The position numbers and the translations under genes are program-made. A stretch of DNA of 9,874 nucleotides from an uncultured Clostridia bacterium (GTDB lineage Bacteria > Bacillota_A > Clostridia > Oscillospirales > Acutalibacteraceae), in NCBI GenBank assembly GCA_937891215.1, contig CALAEU010000018.1, positions 1 to 9,874 on the forward strand, read 5' to 3'. Within the stretch, counting starts at the first letter, position 1. Every line of letters begins with the position of its first letter. Shown here piece by piece: positions 1 through 5,478 of this stretch. The notes under the pieces were generated by a model. The model saw only the letters and a program-made list of their open reading frames with translations, was not told the origin of the DNA and did not search any database.

Positions 1-351
1 GTTTTCCTTTAATCTTTCAAGTAACATTTTTGAAAAATTAGGCCTTGCTCCATCGTGAACTAAAACATATTTTTCGTCTATATAGGATAATGCATTTTTT
101 ACAGAATCTTGTCTAGTGTTTCCACCGGTAGCATATTCAACTTTGTTTTCGTTTTCAAAAACCTTTTTAAATATTGATATTTCATCGTCTTTTCAAACCA
201 AAACTATTTTGCTACAATCATCATCTAAAAGAAATTGTTTTGTAGCTAAATATATTATTGGTTTTTCGTTTATTTTATATAAAACTTTATTATAATCTAA
301 CTTTGATCTTGATGAATTTCCTGCTGCCAAGACAATTGCTTGATACTTCAT
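1..351 (-). CDS. ispD: IspD-like 2-C-methyl-D-erythritol 4-phosphate cytidylyltransferase, N-terminal part, with internal TGA
   Basis: The first 117 codons are present; the gene runs off the left edge. IspD transfers CMP from CTP to methylerythritol phosphate in the non-mevalonate isoprenoid pathway. The start MKYQAIVLAAGNSSR carries the family's nucleotide-binding loop (AAGxSxR). A TGGNTRQDSV segment near residue 85 and LVHDGARP near residue 106 are both characteristic of IspD. Codon 53 (193-195) is TGA, in the context KIVLV-TGA-KDDE, and the frame is otherwise open and conserved on both sides. There is no TGG codon in the segment. This fits a genome where TGA means Trp (Mollicutes); Gly (code 25) or a point nonsense mutation are alternatives. 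The start lies 2 bases after the stop of the preceding acetyltransferase-like frame, suggesting coupling. The close homologue TarI is possible, but the TGGxTRQDSV motif favours IspD. About 26% G+C and very AT-rich codons set it apart from the core. Confidence 0.72.
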
Positions 352-353
352 AA

Positions 354-470
354 CTATAATTCCAACTCAAATTGTAAATAATAATTGTATGCGCTATAAC
401 CTAATTTCTTATAGAAATTAATCTTTTTAGTAGAGGCAACAATTATTTTTTTACATCCTCTTTTTATATT
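354..470 (-). CDS. C-terminal fragment of a probable GNAT-family acetyltransferase
   Basis: About 39 codons ending in TAG. The visible residues include GCKKIIVASTKK followed by NFYKKLGYSAYNYYLQFELE. The pattern of a beta strand, then FYxKLGY, then a short final strand is the usual C-terminus of GNAT N-acetyltransferases, where the Tyr of the FY motif lies near acetyl-CoA. The substrate cannot be told. The N-terminal part is missing because the frame runs into the core flavoprotein gene. The upstream limit is arbitrary: I stop where the low-GC segment appears to end. The gene shares strand and AT-richness with the ispD-like gene 2 bases downstream, and both seem to belong to the same foreign fragment. 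No TGA or Trp codon occurs here, so it does not help decide the code. Confidence 0.5.
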   Translation of the reverse strand, partial: NIKRGCKKIIVASTKKINFYKKLGYSAYNYYLQFELEL

Positions 471-485
471 TTTTCTATTGAGTCA
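455..485. other. Probable chimeric junction, left side
   Basis: To the left the DNA is about 26% G+C, contains an in-frame TGA in ispD and a headless acetyltransferase tail. To the right begins the C-terminus of an otherwise complete flavoprotein with ordinary clostridial codon use. The acetyltransferase frame stays open through the AT-rich stretch into the last codons of the flavoprotein, so the breakpoint cannot be placed to the base. The flavoprotein ends at about its natural length (AGDSIEKI, then TAA), so the join is close to its stop. A true horizontal insertion is possible, but a headless gene and a different apparent genetic code favour an assembly or amplification chimera. Confidence 0.6.
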
Positions 486-1699
486 CCTGCAAGGTGACCT
501 GTTGAAAATGCAATTTGTAAATTGAAACCACCTGTATAGGCATCGACATCTAAAACTTCACCCACAAAGTAAAGACCTTTAAGCAATTTACTTTCCATTG
601 TTTTAGGGTTTATCTGGGAAATATCAACACCGCCAGATGTAATAACCGCTTCATCAATTGGTCTGAAATCTGTTACTGTGAGTGTTATATCTTTTAAGAA
701 ATCCACTAACTCACTACGCATTTCTTTAGTTACCTGATTTGATTTTAAATTACCGTTAAGTTTTGTAAGTTTTACAGTAATCGGAATCATTTTTCGTGGT
801 AAAAGTAACGATAATGTATTATATAAATTTTTATTGGAACATTCGAGTAAATCTCTTTGAATTCGTTTGTCAAGTTGCTCATAAGTTATAGCAGGTTTAA
901 AGTCTATGTGAATTTTATATCTGCCCTTTTCCATATTTCTCATATGGGATGAAGCAGAAAGCACCATAGGACCAGAAATACCGTAATGAGTAAAAATCAT
1001 TTCACCCATATCTTCGTAAATATCTCGGTGTTTCACTGTATCTTCAACAGTGATTTTTACGTTTCTTAATGAAAGACCTTGTGCTTCAGTGCACCAACCT
1101 TCATGACATTCCAGAGGAACTAATGATGGTTTTAAATCTGTGATTTTATGACCTGCTTGTTTTGCCAATTCGTAACCATCACCAGTTGAACCTGTTTTCG
1201 GGTAAGAAAGACCACCTGTTGCAACAATTACATTATCTGCAAAATATTTTTTACCATCTTCTGTAATACAACCTGCAACTTTATCATCCTCTATAATAAG
1301 TTCAATTGCTCTGCCCTGTTTTCTTGTAACACCGTTTATTGTTATGTATTTATTTAAAGCATCAACTATATCGAGGGCTTTATCTGAAACAGGAAAAACT
1401 CTGTTTCCACGCTCAATTTTAAGTGGTACACCTAAATCCTCAAAAAAGTCCATTGTATCAGCAGTATCAAATCGTGAAAACGCACCAAATAAAAATCTGC
1501 CGTTTACGGGAATATTTGCAATCAAATCATTTAAAAGAGGACAGTCGTTTGTAACATTACAACGACCTTTACCTGTTATAGCAACTTTTCTTGCCAATTT
1601 ATCATTTCTTTCAAGAAGTGTTACTTTAAGTCCTTTTTTTGCCGCAGTACCTGCCGCCATTAACCCAGCAGCACCGCCACCTATTACGAGTACATCCAT
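464..1699 (-). CDS. BaiN/HI0933-family NAD(P)/FAD-dependent oxidoreductase
   Basis: A 411-residue flavoprotein of the HI0933 family (COG2081), a widespread cytosolic family with mostly unknown substrates; BaiN of bile-acid degraders is a member, but nothing here points to bile acids. The N-terminal FAD-binding Rossmann motif GGGAAG is at residues 7-12, the diagnostic TGKGRCNVTN at 42-51, an ATGG loop near the middle, and YTGGFNLQIAFSTG near the C-terminus. Length is typical. I place the start at ATG 1699 because a GAGG ribosome binding site (1711-1714) lies about 11 bases upstream and the protein then begins directly at the first beta strand (MDVLVIGGG). A TTG at 1723 would add eight residues and overlap tmcAL. 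The gene lies 13 bases after the tmcAL stop, so the two are very likely cotranscribed, with the binding site overlapping the tmcAL stop. Its own 3' end lies at the suspected junction, so the last residues could be slightly altered. Confidence 0.88.
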   Translation of the reverse strand: MDVLVIGGGAAGLMAAGTAAKKGLKVTLLERNDKLARKVAITGKGRCNVTNDCPLLNDLIANIPVNGRFLFGAFSRFDTADTMDFFEDLGVPLKIERGNRVFPVSDKALDIVDALNKYITINGVTRKQGRAIELIIEDDKVAGCITEDGKKYFADNVIVATGGLSYPKTGSTGDGYELAKQAGHKITDLKPSLVPLECHEGWCTEAQGLSLRNVKITVEDTVKHRDIYEDMGEMIFTHYGISGPMVLSASSHMRNMEKGRYKIHIDFKPAITYEQLDKRIQRDLLECSNKNLYNTLSLLLPRKMIPITVKLTKLNGNLKSNQVTKEMRSELVDFLKDITLTVTDFRPIDEAVITSGGVDISQINPKTMESKLLKGLYFVGEVLDVDAYTGGFNLQIAFSTGHLAGDSIEKI

Positions 1700-1712
1700 T
1701 AAATTAAATACC

Positions 1713-2900
1713 TCATTTAACAATAATAATTTTCTCTGTCATTTCTTTACCACACACATCGGGATTTTTAAGACACAAAGAATATAAATCTCTTGCTTTA
1801 CATTCAAGTTCATAAATTCTTTTTGCATTTTCTGAAAGATTCTTTAAATCTGCCGGGCGTGTTATAATCGGTAACTTTGATTTTTCTTTACATAATTTTA
1901 AAAGCGAAGCACCTTTTTCATTGAAACCCAATACTCTGACATAAGGCACCGGTATTTCAAAAACTTCTTTTGTTATATCTAAATAAGCAAAAAGAAGAAT
2001 TCGCCTTATCCTTGATAAAGTATATCTTTTTGTCTTAATTTTTTCAAGTAGTTCAGGATAACTATTTGAATTTCTTACTGCGTCATAAATTCTGTATTCA
2101 AGTCCTTCAGAAACATCGGGAAGTTTCTTAAAATCTTCGGGTGTTAATGTACGCAATTTAAACAACAAAGACATTTCGTACTTTTTATAATCTATAACTT
2201 TTCCGCTTTCGATTGCATTTTGTAAAATCCCAAAAGATTCTTTCGGTATGAAGTTTTTAACTTCATCCAAATCATCTATAAAAGTGCGTATAAGAGACGC
2301 AGAACGGATATTTTCAGTACCCTCATCCGAATCGTGCCTTGCACCTGTCCTTTTTATGGTTTTTACATCTAAATCCGATTTTATTGACATTAAACCTTTT
2401 ATATATTCAATACCTAAAATATCATTTGAATTTGATAAGACGCCTGACAGTGACTCACCATAGAGTTCACTGATAGCTCTCTCACGTGCAACAGGATATG
2501 ATACACCTGTTTTGAGAATTTCGCCTGTTTTTAATTCTACATCAATTGAAGTGAGTTTTTTCGCACAATCAAAAAGTGTCTTTTTGTCATTGCTTTCAGA
2601 ACCAAAAGCCACCATATCAAGGCAGTTTACAGAATCAAGTACAGTAACGCCTGAAAGGGCGAATTTTTCAGCGGTAGAAATACAGTAAGGCAAAGGCAAA
2701 GAAAGAACTAAATCGACACCACAGTTAAGTGGCATTTCTGTTCTCGAATTAACATCCATTATAGCAGGTTCACCGCGTTGCACGAAGTTACCCGACATTA
2801 CCGCAGTAACTACATCATTTTCGTCCTTTTTTAATGAGTCAACGAGATATTTATGACCATTGTGAAACGGATTAAATTCTGCCACAATTCCATAATTCAT
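1713..2900 (-). CDS. tmcAL: tRNA(Met) cytidine acetate ligase TmcAL (YlbM family)
   Basis: TmcAL makes N4-acetylcytidine at the wobble position (C34) of elongator tRNA-Met, using free acetate and ATP through an acetyl-adenylate intermediate. The 395-residue protein starts MNYGIVAEFNPFHNGH; HNGH at residues 13-16 is the nucleotidyltransferase HxGH motif. SGNFVQRGEPAI at 36-47, FGSES at 99-103, SNDILGIEYIK at 158-168, RTGARHD at 184-190 and IRSASLIR at 198-205 are all family hallmarks. Length matches the family (about 400). An AAAGGTGG ribosome binding site (2908-2915) lies 7 bases before the ATG. The gene is divergent from ackA across 147 bases and heads a two-gene unit with the flavoprotein downstream. 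I found no convincing minus-strand promoter, although the region is AT-rich. The acetate link with ackA is suggestive of common regulation, which is an inference. Confidence 0.93.
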   Translation of the reverse strand: MNYGIVAEFNPFHNGHKYLVDSLKKDENDVVTAVMSGNFVQRGEPAIMDVNSRTEMPLNCGVDLVLSLPLPYCISTAEKFALSGVTVLDSVNCLDMVAFGSESNDKKTLFDCAKKLTSIDVELKTGEILKTGVSYPVARERAISELYGESLSGVLSNSNDILGIEYIKGLMSIKSDLDVKTIKRTGARHDSDEGTENIRSASLIRTFIDDLDEVKNFIPKESFGILQNAIESGKVIDYKKYEMSLLFKLRTLTPEDFKKLPDVSEGLEYRIYDAVRNSNSYPELLEKIKTKRYTLSRIRRILLFAYLDITKEVFEIPVPYVRVLGFNEKGASLLKLCKEKSKLPIITRPADLKNLSENAKRIYELECKARDLYSLCLKNPDVCGKEMTEKIIIVK

Positions 2901-2939
2901 TTTCCGCCCACCTTTCTGCTAAAATAATACAAACTATAC

Positions 2940-2967
2940 TTGAAAAAAGTTTAAAAAGTGTTATAAT
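2940..2967 (+). promoter_or_regulatory. Sigma-A type promoter for ackA
   Basis: TTGAAA (2940-2945) and a perfect TATAAT (2962-2967) are separated by 16 bases, giving a predicted start near 2974 and a leader of about 75 bases. It faces ackA, the only plus-strand gene nearby. The leader ends in a GGAGG ribosome binding site (3036-3040), 7 bases before the ackA ATG. Confidence 0.75.
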
Positions 2968-3047
2968 ATTTTACTGTAAGTATTTTACACAAAAAATAAG
3001 CAAATAAAATTCTTTTAAAGAATTAAAAGTATTTTGGAGGTTCAAAA

Positions 3048-4253
3048 ATGAAAATTCTCGTAATTAACTGCGGTAGTTCTTCACTTAAATATCAACTTTT
3101 TGATATGGAAAGTGAAAAATGGCTTGCAAAAGGTATTTGTGAAGCAATTGGCACAAACACAAGTGCTGCTAAAGGTTCAACACCAGATGGCAAAGAATTC
3201 AAAATGACTGTTGATATTCCAGACCACAAAGTTGCATTTAACATTGTTAAAGATGCTCTTACAAGTGGCGAATGTAAAGTTATTGACGACCTTAAAGAAA
3301 TTGATGCTGTAGGTCACAGAGTTGTTCAGGGTGGTGACCGTTACACAGAAAGCATTCTTATTGATGACTCAGTTGTTAAAGGTATTGCTGACCTCGGTAC
3401 ACTCGCACCTCTCCACAACCCTGCACACGTTATCGGTATTAATGCTTGTACAGAAGTTTTCGGCGAAAACCTCCCACAGGTTGCTGTATTTGACAACGCA
3501 TTCCACAGTACAATGCCTGAAACATCTTATATGTTCGGACTTCCTTACGAATATTATGAAAAATACCATGTCCGTCGTTATGGTGCTCACGGTACCAGTC
3601 ACCGTTTTGTTGCATACAGAACTGCTGAAATCGTTGGTAAAGATTTAAAAGACTTTAAACTTATTACTTGTCACCTTGGTAATGGTTGTTCAATTACTGC
3701 TATTAAAGATGGCAAAGTTCTTGACACAAGTATGGGGCTTACTCCACTTGATGGCTTCGTAATGGGTACTCGTTGCGGTGCAGTTGACCCATCTGCTATT
3801 ACATACATTATGGATAAAGAGGGTATTTCCCCAAAAGACATGGACACAATTATGAATAAGAAAAGCGGTGTACTTGGTATTTCAGGCGTTCACTCTGACG
3901 ACCGTGAAGTAAAAAAGGCTGCAGTAGAAGGCAACAAGAGAGCAAAACTTGCAAGAGATATGCAATGGTACCAGATAAGAAAAGTTATCGGTTCATACAT
4001 CGCTGCAATGAATGGTGTTGATGTTATTGCTTTCACAGGTGGTATTGGTGAAAACTGCACAGATTTAAGAGAAGATGTTTTAACAAACCTTTCTTATCTT
4101 GGCATTAAACTCAACAAAGAAGTTAATGATGCAACTCATGGCGATGAAGTTGAACTTACATTACCTGGTTGCCCAGTAAGAGCATTCGTTGTTCCAACAA
4201 ACGAAGAACTCGCTATTGCGAGAGACACTAAAGAAATTGTTGAGAAATTATAA
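3048..4253 (+). CDS. ackA: Acetate kinase
   Basis: Acetate kinase catalyses acetyl phosphate + ADP = acetate + ATP, the ATP-yielding last step of acetate fermentation, in the cytosol. The 401-residue protein has full family length. Visible motifs: INCGSSSLK at 6-14 with Asn7, HRVVQGG at 90-96 with Arg91, VFDNAFHSTMPE around 147-158 with Asp149, HGTSH at 181-185, GTRCG with Arg242, GGIGEN at 331-336, and TNEELAIARD at 384-393 with the conserved Glu. These match the known active-site Asn, Arg, Asp, His, Arg and Glu of characterised acetate kinases. The start is set by GGAGG at 3036-3040. Codon use looks strongly biased, fitting high expression. It has its own promoter and is followed by a long hairpin terminator at 4378-4425. 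No phosphotransacetylase gene (pta), a frequent partner, is in the window; the gene stands as a single unit divergent from tmcAL. Confidence 0.97.
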   Translation: MKILVINCGSSSLKYQLFDMESEKWLAKGICEAIGTNTSAAKGSTPDGKEFKMTVDIPDHKVAFNIVKDALTSGECKVIDDLKEIDAVGHRVVQGGDRYTESILIDDSVVKGIADLGTLAPLHNPAHVIGINACTEVFGENLPQVAVFDNAFHSTMPETSYMFGLPYEYYEKYHVRRYGAHGTSHRFVAYRTAEIVGKDLKDFKLITCHLGNGCSITAIKDGKVLDTSMGLTPLDGFVMGTRCGAVDPSAITYIMDKEGISPKDMDTIMNKKSGVLGISGVHSDDREVKKAAVEGNKRAKLARDMQWYQIRKVIGSYIAAMNGVDVIAFTGGIGENCTDLREDVLTNLSYLGIKLNKEVNDATHGDEVELTLPGCPVRAFVVPTNEELAIARDTKEIVEKL

Positions 4254-4353
4254 TTCGGAATGCGTAATGCGTAATTCGGAATTGAAGGAAACGCTACGCG
4301 TTTGAATGCAGAATGCAAAATGCAAAATGCAGAATTTCGGAAGGCTTCGCCTT
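4253..4353. repeat. Heptad repeat tract with two mini-hairpins downstream of ackA
   Basis: Starting right after the ackA stop is a tract of degenerate 7-base units of the form (G/T/A)AATGC(G/A): AATGCGT copies at about 4259-4283 and GAATGCA/AAATGCA copies at 4304-4340, each bounded by AATTCGG-like units. Between and after them are two short perfect hairpins, AAACGC-TAC-GCGTTT (4289-4303) and AAGGC-TTC-GCCTT (4341-4353). Similar short tandem heptads are common intergenic litter in some bacterial genomes and encode no protein. The open frames across this patch (containing CILHSAF-like or QNAKCKMQN strings) are products of the repeat. Confidence 0.8.
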
Positions 4354-4377
4354 GATTATAATAGAATAAAAATAAAT

Positions 4378-4425
4378 AAGTTCTATCATTTACAGTTTGT
4401 AGTAACTGAAATGGTAGAACTTTTA
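4378..4425 (+). terminator. Long hairpin, probable ackA terminator
   Basis: AAGTTCTATCATTT (4378-4391) pairs with AAATGGTAGAACTT (4409-4422) with one G-U, and the stem continues inward with CAGTT (4393-4397) and AACTG (4404-4408) across one bulged A. About 19 base pairs enclose a 6-base loop, followed by TTTT then AAT. The short T-run makes it a moderate intrinsic terminator, placed about 125 bases after the ackA stop. The length of the stem would also suit a mobile hairpin repeat. Confidence 0.6.
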
Positions 4426-4428
4426 ATA

Positions 4429-4457
4429 TTGCATTTTTTGTCAATATATGCTAGAAC
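4429..4457 (+). promoter_or_regulatory. Possible promoter for the small membrane peptide gene
   Basis: TTGCAT (4429-4434) and TAGAAC (4452-4457) are spaced by 17 bases, and TGC just before the -10 forms an extended -10 element. Predicted start near 4464 gives a leader of about 90 bases. Both hexamers deviate from consensus, so this is tentative. Confidence 0.35.
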
Positions 4458-4463
4458 AGCGTA

Positions 4464-4554
4464 CGGAACGAAAGTTCCCAAGGAGTTATTCTACACGGTA
4501 GGCGGTTAATTCTACGCTCCCGAACCTTTTCTCAAGGTGAAAGGAGTGATATTT
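4464..4554 (+). promoter_or_regulatory. Structured 5' leader of the small peptide gene
   Basis: The leader can fold extensively. GGAAC-GAAA-GTTCC (4465-4478) is a hairpin with a GNRA loop. A nested set pairs GTTC 4474-4477 with GAAC 4522-4525, GGAG 4482-4485 with CTCC 4517-4520, and GTAG 4498-4501 with CTAC 4512-4515. GTAG 4498-4501 could instead pair with CTAC 4491-4494, and GTTC could stay in the first hairpin, so alternative folds exist. ACCTT/AAGGT (4524-4539) forms a last hairpin directly before the AAAGGAG ribosome binding site (4540-4546). It matches no riboswitch class I recognise. Confidence 0.4.
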
Positions 4555-4632
4555 ATGGAATACATAATTGGTGCTGTATTGCTTTTGATAGTTGCAACAG
4601 GCTATTTGATAACCATAAAAAAAGAAAAATAA
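4555..4632 (+). CDS. Small single-pass membrane peptide, 25 residues
   Basis: The frame encodes a peptide starting MEYIIGAVLLLIVATGYL and ending in ITIKKEK. Residues 3-20 form one hydrophobic helix, and the C-terminus is strongly basic (KKEK), predicting a cytoplasmic C-tail. A strong ribosome binding site AAAGGAG (4540-4546) lies 8 bases before the ATG, and the stop codon is inside the left arm of a perfect terminator hairpin, so the gene is a compact self-contained unit. Size and pattern resemble both type I toxin peptides and KdpF-like subunits, but I do not recognise the sequence, and no kdpABC genes are near. An opposing transcript converges on the same terminator. Function unknown; that it is translated is an inference from the ribosome binding site and hydrophobic pattern. 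Confidence 0.6.
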   Translation: MEYIIGAVLLLIVATGYLITIKKEK

Positions 4633-4664
4633 TCGCCTCACTTCCACATAAGGCGATTATTTTT
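4625..4664. terminator. Bidirectional intrinsic terminator
   Basis: AAAAATAATCGCC (4625-4637) and GGCGATTATTTTT (4652-4664) form a perfect 13-bp stem around a 14-base loop (4638-4651). The plus strand ends in a T-run; the minus strand continues TTTTTCTTTTTTT (complement of 4617-4629). It can therefore stop the peptide mRNA from the left and the opposing RNA from the right. Confidence 0.85.
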
Positions 4665-4717
4665 TATTAAAACTTAATCCCAAGGGAGCTAACCGCTTAC
4701 GGAATAACTCCTTGTTT
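4625..4717 (-). ncRNA. Candidate small RNA convergent with the peptide gene
   Basis: A consensus promoter (4724-4751) predicts a start near 4717, and the bidirectional terminator ends the transcript near 4625 or slightly beyond, giving an RNA of about 90-100 bases. No reading frame of note with a ribosome binding site is visible in it. Its 5' end folds into a hairpin, CAAGG-AG pairing with CT-c-CCTTG (4681-4714), with an inner CCG-TAAG-CGG. The 3' terminator overlaps the peptide mRNA antisense over about 40 bases, so terminator loops could pair. The 5' region is similar in sense to the peptide mRNA leader, not complementary. Role as antitoxin-like regulator is conjecture; a regulatory RNA is suggested mainly by the strong promoter with no gene to serve. 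Confidence 0.5.
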
Positions 4718-4723
4718 AATTTT

Positions 4724-4751
4724 ATTATAGCAGATTATTTGCAAATGTCAA
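4724..4751 (-). promoter_or_regulatory. Consensus sigma-A promoter facing the small RNA
   Basis: On the minus strand TTGACA (4746-4751) and TATAAT (4724-4729) are both perfect and separated by 16 bases. It lies just after the stop of the DUF3267-like gene and fires leftward into a region with no minus-strand protein gene before the terminator at 4625-4664. Confidence 0.8.
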
Positions 4752-4755
4752 CCGA

Positions 4756-5331
4756 TTATTGGGGTTTGTACCAATATGATTTTTCTCCATACAAATAGGT
4801 TCGTGAACCTTTGGGCATTTGGGTTAATGCATTAAACGCATTTAAATAATCACCAATACCCTGAATTACACAACCGACAGCGATTCCCCCTAAAATATAT
4901 AAATTCGGAAAAAACAAATAAATTATAAAAGGTATAATACCAAAAACTATATTAGGTAATAGCGACAAGAAAATAAATCTTGCTTTACTCATATCTTCAG
5001 GCCCTGTAACAAAAAGTGTGCCTCCCTGTGGATATATGTATAAATAAACATCTCTTTTAAAGCAAATCGCGTGTAAAAATTCGTGTGGAAACAAAAGTAC
5101 AAAAGATATAACACTACTTATAAACAAAATAGGAGCCAACTGGCTTAATGTAAGATTACTGTAAAACCACATAAAAATAAACAATGGTATTATAAGTATA
5201 AAACCAAGAGCATTTGTAACAATTCCCTGAATCTTTGATGATTTAAATTCTTTAAACTCTACAGAGCCTTCTCTGTATTCCTTGTTAGGTAATGCATCAC
5301 CATTATATTTCCCCATATAATGTAATTTCAT
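4756..5331 (-). CDS. DUF3267-like integral membrane zinc metalloprotease homologue
   Basis: A 191-residue membrane protein. After a soluble N-terminus of about 37 residues there are likely four hydrophobic segments at about 38-57, 64-81, 119-140 and 145-160. HEFLH at residues 83-87, at the end of the second segment, is an HExxH zinc motif preceded by FP, as in the DUF3267 family of putative zincin peptidases. The later GDYLNAF (160-166) may supply a further ligand. Substrate and biological role are unknown. I choose ATG 5331 because AAGGTG (5341-5346) lies 9 bases upstream; a GTG at 5343 would put that ribosome binding site inside the gene. It is transcribed alone, separated from the deacetylase by a hairpin repeat, and its stop lies 5 bases before the small RNA promoter. 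Confidence 0.8.
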   Translation of the reverse strand: MKLHYMGKYNGDALPNKEYREGSVEFKEFKSSKIQGIVTNALGFILIIPLFIFMWFYSNLTLSQLAPILFISSVISFVLLFPHEFLHAICFKRDVYLYIYPQGGTLFVTGPEDMSKARFIFLSLLPNIVFGIIPFIIYLFFPNLYILGGIAVGCVIQGIGDYLNAFNALTQMPKGSRTYLYGEKSYWYKPQ

Positions 5332-5383
5332 ATTATAATTCACCTTTTTATATTATTTATAATTCCATTCTTAAAAGCATCCA

Positions 5384-5478
5384 CGATATGTTTGCTTTGC
5401 AAACGCGGATATATCGCAAATCCGTCAGGATTTATATCGCTTCGTTTTAGTCGCACTAAAACGAAAACGCACTGCGTT
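5384..5478. repeat. Mosaic of short hairpins between the deacetylase and DUF3267 genes
   Basis: A run of small perfect inverted repeats: GTTTGC-TTT-GCAAAC (5390-5404), AAATCC-GTCA-GGATTT (5418-5433), CGTTTTAGT-CGC-ACTAAAACG (5443-5463) and AACGCA-C-TGCGTT (5466-5478). The first two are bracketed by CGATAT/ATATCG blocks (5384-5389, 5411-5416, 5434-5439), which let larger stems form. The style matches the mini-hairpins after ackA. The repeat extends into the deacetylase reading frame and supplies its stop codon. Confidence 0.75.

Larger units (their letters stand above)
4479..4714. repeat. Inverted repeat pair bounding the small peptide locus
   Basis: CAAGGAGTTATTC (4479-4491) recurs inverted and perfect as GAATAACTCCTTG (4702-4714). 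The similarity continues inward with gaps: both arms then show a CGgTA-like core, GCGGTTA and GCTCCC, over about 42 bases on the left and 34 on the right. The arms bound a 236-base unit holding the 25-residue gene and its terminator. This could be the terminal inverted repeat of a miniature mobile element, or a duplicated RNA leader that begins both convergent transcripts. I see no target-site duplication outside the arms (GTTCC on the left, TTTAA on the right). Confidence 0.55.

Noticed and set aside
464..1699. Bile-acid function for the BaiN-family flavoprotein
   Set aside because: No bai operon genes are present and the family is broad; only the family call is supported.
1700..1723. TTG start at 1723 for the flavoprotein
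   Set aside because: It overlaps the tmcAL end, and the ATG at 1699 has a GAGG at proper distance and begins the Rossmann strand.
4136..4509. Open frames on both strands across the region after ackA (102 aa minus, 67 aa plus)
   Set aside because: Their middle parts are translations of the heptad repeat, with low-complexity strings, and the minus frame overlaps the conserved ackA end.
4555..4632. Identification of the 25-residue peptide as KdpF
   Set aside because: Size and hydrophobic pattern are similar, but no kdpABC genes follow and a terminator closes the unit immediately.
5384..5478. CRISPR array in the hairpin-rich region
   Set aside because: The repeats are short inverted units of different sequence, not identical direct repeats with regular spacers.
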